From NCBI GenBank assembly GCA_046154665.1, contig JBJXFG010000047.1, positions 102,960-166,959 on the forward strand: DNA of 64,000 nt. The letters run 5' to 3'. Made by a program: the position numbers and the translations under genes. This DNA comes from JAFLCM01 sp046154665 (GTDB lineage: Bacteria > Planctomycetota > Phycisphaerae > Phycisphaerales > UBA1924). Below are positions 61,435-64,000 of the stretch, one piece after another. The notes under the pieces are model-generated. The model saw only the letters and a program-made list of their open reading frames with translations, had not been told where the DNA came from and made no database searches. Numbering within the stretch: the stretch's first letter is position 1; every line of letters begins with the position of its first letter.

Positions 61435-61520
61435 GGGGCTTGGTGACTGTTTGCACGACTCTTTCGCTCCGGTCGGAGTCACTGTGACGCTGGAGCATTG
61501 AACGCCGATACACTCTCTCT

Positions 61521-62828
61521 ATGACCGTTGACCTCGCACGCCTATACCAAGCGTTTGAACCTGCTCCGTTAAAGCCGGGGCAGCAAAAGGATTTGTACGT
61601 CGATCTGTCGGCGGTTCGTGGCGAGCATGAAGTGGGTGGCATCGCGAAGAAGCTCGCCATGTGCATGAGGCTGTCGAAAGGGCCTACATGCCAGTTGCTG
61701 ACGGGGCATCGCGGGAGCGGAAAATCCACCGAACTCTACCGCTTGGAACGAGAACTGGGTGCCGGCACCCCGAAGTTGTTCGCGGTTTTCTGCGACATCG
61801 ACGAAGCGCTGAACCGGAATGATCTTGATTTCCCAGACCTCTTGCTCGCCATCGTTCGGCAACTGGCGATTCAGGTGAAGACCAAGCTCGGGATTGAGCT
61901 TCGGAAGAGCTATTTTCAAGATCGCTTTGAAGAGCTCAAGGAACTCCTCGGCCGGGAGGTCAACCTCGAGACGTTGGAGCTTGGCGAAGGCATGGCCAAG
62001 GTCGTTGGGACGATCAAGGCCAGCCCGAAGGCGCGCGAACAGGTTCGGGCGATGCTTGAGCCGAGGGTCGATTCGTTGCTGCACGCCGCGAATGACGTGA
62101 TCGCGCAGACACGGGACGCGCTCAAAGGCAAGGGCTACTCCGATCTGGTGCTCATCGTCGACAACACGGACCATCTGGCTCGGAGAGATGGTGAAGGAGC
62201 GGAGCGGTTCCCGGGAGAGAACCTCTTCATCCGACGGTACTCTGAGGTGTCACGCTTTGACTGCCACGTCGTCTACGCGATCCCGTTGGAACTGGCTTAC
62301 TCTGTGCGCGAGTCCGAGATCAAGCGCTTGTACGGTTGCAAGACACCCGTCGTCGGCGTGACAAAAGTCCGTGATAAAAATGGCAGTCCATTTGAAATGG
62401 GGATCGACCGATTCCGGGAGGTCATCCGCAAGCGCGTCGCGTTTGCGGGGGCTTCGATGGCGGAGGTCTTCGAGAGCGACGCCGTTCGCGACGAACTGAT
62501 TCTCCTTACCGGCGGGCAACCGCTCGAACTCTGTGCGCTCATTCGTGAGTGCGTCCTGGGCGGGCTGCCCATCCGCTCTGAGCGGCTCACTGAAGTGAAG
62601 CGCCAGGAGCACCGTGGATACGCCAGATGGTTGCAGCGAAGGCACTGGAACATCATCCAGCAGATTCGGGCGGGTCAACAGCCGATGCCGGATGACTCGA
62701 ATGCTCTGGCGCTTCGCGACCTGATCGAAGGGCGTGTGATTCTGTACCACATGAACGACGAGGACTGGCTTGCCGTCAGCCCGCTGGTTGGCGAACCGCC
62801 CGCTCAGTTGAGTGAATCCGATGGCTGA
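61521..62828 (+). CDS. P-loop ATPase, STAND/AAA-like, first gene of a two-gene module
   Basis: 435 residues. It has Walker A GHRGSGKSTEL (about residue 65) and Walker B LVLIVDNTDHL (about 215) with the rest of an AAA/STAND-like core, and a C-terminal helical/winged region (WLQRRHWNIIQQIRAG). No transmembrane part and no enzymatic effector domain are visible. Composition is less GC-rich than neighbouring housekeeping genes. It overlaps the next gene by 8 bp. It probably acts as a switch or motor protein together with that partner; the biological role is unknown. Confidence 0.8.
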   Translation: MTVDLARLYQAFEPAPLKPGQQKDLYVDLSAVRGEHEVGGIAKKLAMCMRLSKGPTCQLLTGHRGSGKSTELYRLERELGAGTPKLFAVFCDIDEALNRNDLDFPDLLLAIVRQLAIQVKTKLGIELRKSYFQDRFEELKELLGREVNLETLELGEGMAKVVGTIKASPKAREQVRAMLEPRVDSLLHAANDVIAQTRDALKGKGYSDLVLIVDNTDHLARRDGEGAERFPGENLFIRRYSEVSRFDCHVVYAIPLELAYSVRESEIKRLYGCKTPVVGVTKVRDKNGSPFEMGIDRFREVIRKRVAFAGASMAEVFESDAVRDELILLTGGQPLELCALIRECVLGGLPIRSERLTEVKRQEHRGYARWLQRRHWNIIQQIRAGQQPMPDDSNALALRDLIEGRVILYHMNDEDWLAVSPLVGEPPAQLSESDG

Positions 62829-64000
62829 GCCATTGCCCGATCGCGGCTATGGCGGTCTCGCGGCGGACAATGCGAGCACGCTGCAGCGGCTGCTCGCCGC
62901 GCTGGCCGTTGCGCGAGGTGGGCTTTCATTCATATTCGCGGTGTGCGCGTCGGTGCCGCTGCGGCGGAAGGTCGTCGAAGAGATCGTGAAAGGGGTTCCG
63001 GGGACGCTGTCGGTCGAGTTGCGATCGGAAGGGGACGACGTGTTTGATGCCGCGGCGCGCGAGTCGGGCGGCACCACGCCGACCGTGGTGGTCATCAGTG
63101 GGCTCGATCTCGCGCTGCTCGCCGAGCATCGGTCCGGCGCGGCAGTGACGGCTCTGAACGCGTCGCGCGAACTGTGGCGCGGCCGATTCCCGTGCCCGGT
63201 GGTGTTCATCCTCTCGTGGGCTTCGCTCGATCGTGTCGTGCGAGGCGCGCCGGATCTATGGTCGCGGAAGAGCCATTTGTTTGAGTTTGATGATGAACGG
63301 AGCGGGGAGATGGTCGCGATGCCGCCCGGCTCCGGCCTCGGGATTGCGAACGATGTCGCGGTCTGGCCGTCGGCGCGGCGGCTGGCGAGGACGGTGGAAC
63401 TGGACGCACGATTGGGTCGGTCGGAAGCCGCGGCGGACCCGTTCGCTCAGCGCGCGCGAACAGACTGGTTGATGGAACTGGGACATCTTTGGCTCGCCGA
63501 GGGCCGGTTCAATGAAGCGCGCGAGGCGTTTGCTCGGGTAAGCGAGCGGGCTCGCGCGGGCAAAGACTGGAGCGTATTCGCGAGCGGCGCGGCGTGGGAG
63601 TCGCATGTCATGACTCTTTTGGGCGAGCCTGCTCGGGCCGCGGTGACCCTGGAGGAAGCCCTGTCGGTTGTTGAGTCAAAGGCCGCGAAGGATGATCCGA
63701 GTTTGTCAACGCTTCTGAGCACCATTGGTGCGACAAAGCAGCAGCTTGGCGATTTGGCGGCGGCGCGTGGGCACATGCATCGGGCGATCGAGATCGATTT
63801 GAAGCACTTCGCCGCGGACCATCCGACGGTGGCGGCGAGCTACTCGAATCTGGCGATGATCGAAAAGGACCTGGGCGAGTTGGCGGCGGCGCGTGGGCAC
63901 ATGCATCGGGCGATCGAGATCGATTTGAAGCACTTCGCCGCGGACCATCCGACGCTGGCGGCGAGCTACTCGAATCTGGCGATGCTTCAGAAGGAGATCG
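62821..64000 (+). CDS. TPR protein with N-terminal domain, second gene of module, runs off window
   Basis: Translated by hand from the ATG at 62821, because the stop is beyond the window. It has about 393 codons here. Residues 1-200 form a domain containing GGLSFIFAVCASVPLRRKVV, TVVVISGLDLALL, then LNASRELWRG and APDLWSRKSHLFEF, which I do not recognise. From about residue 220 there are TPR-like helices, and from about 300 KLC-type 42-residue TPRs (AARGHMHRAIEIDLKHFAA). Two units are visible and the gene continues past 64000. Confidence 0.8.
   Translation, partial: MAEPLPDRGYGGLAADNASTLQRLLAALAVARGGLSFIFAVCASVPLRRKVVEEIVKGVPGTLSVELRSEGDDVFDAAARESGGTTPTVVVISGLDLALLAEHRSGAAVTALNASRELWRGRFPCPVVFILSWASLDRVVRGAPDLWSRKSHLFEFDDERSGEMVAMPPGSGLGIANDVAVWPSARRLARTVELDARLGRSEAAADPFAQRARTDWLMELGHLWLAEGRFNEAREAFARVSERARAGKDWSVFASGAAWESHVMTLLGEPARAAVTLEEALSVVESKAAKDDPSLSTLLSTIGATKQQLGDLAAARGHMHRAIEIDLKHFAADHPTVAASYSNLAMIEKDLGELAAARGHMHRAIEIDLKHFAADHPTLAASYSNLAMLQKEI
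63754..64000 (+). repeat. Tandem 126-bp TPR-coding repeat
   Basis: Unit 1 starts at 63754 and unit 2 at 63880. The 105 bp from 63754-63858 match 63880-63984 with one difference (g/c at 63829 vs 63955). The third unit would start after the window end. This is a very recent or gene-converted array. Confidence 0.93.

Noticed and set aside
61313..61501. Short frame beginning at ATG before the ATPase gene
   Set aside because: It spans a canonical terminator and has no domain or ribosome-binding site.

Overview
The window is high-GC bacterial DNA with tightly packed genes on both strands. It is most likely from a Planctomycetota member of the class Phycisphaerae. That placement is an inference from several features: secreted proteins ending in an Arg-rich 'PxPG...RRRR' tail, dockerin-like C-termini on non-cellulosomal secreted proteins, a TLC-type ATP/ADP-carrier-like transporter, a divergent membrane-anchored PilB/GspE-like ATPase beside a CvpA-like protein, a redoxin/cytochrome c fusion, Hanks-type Ser/Thr kinases, and many dispersed palindromic repeats between and inside genes. 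No rRNA, tRNA or CRISPR array was found.

Layout. 1-6.7 kb: 7TM-HD phosphohydrolase (cut by the window start) and phoH, then a divergent lipoprotein/HAD pair, a TLC-type carrier and a CTERM-tagged secreted protein. 6.9-13.1 kb: LysR regulator coupled to a membrane protein, aconitase, a small gene pair that may be toxin and immunity, and an adenylate-kinase-like P-loop protein. 13.5-25.0 kb: panC, an MCE/MlaD protein, mnmE, a degenerate secretion ATPase plus CvpA-like protein, glnS and tyrS. 25.0-30.1 kb: a RAYT-like transposase inside its own REP array, a large receptor kinase and an MBL-fold hydrolase. 30.1-45.7 kb: a large secreted repeat protein with Ig and dockerin modules, a PEGA lipoprotein with lptB, a DUF4870 protein, polyprenyl synthase, a CTP protease, a redoxin-cytochrome, an ABC ATPase with a large membrane protein, and a TPR lipoprotein. 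45.8-53.3 kb: MazG-like, scpA, kdsD, nfo, a dockerin protein, DnaJ/CbpA-like and a kinase. 53.9-58.8 kb: two paralogous LuxR-type regulators (the second frameshifted), a PLP decarboxylase and an aminotransferase. 59-64 kb: two CTERM-tagged paralogues and a two-gene P-loop ATPase/TPR module that runs off the window.

The most striking property is the repeat content. At least a dozen families of short words occur, usually as a forward block, a 20-100 bp spacer and an inverted block, and typically right after stop codons. One family (A) surrounds the RAYT gene and is probably its substrate. Another (B) has gone in-frame into glnS, into the PLP decarboxylase (twice) and into the 3' end of phoH. 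The best candidate for an undescribed system is the ATPase + KLC-type TPR operon at 61.5-64 kb, whose 42-residue TPR units are almost identical at the DNA level. Function there is inferred from architecture only.
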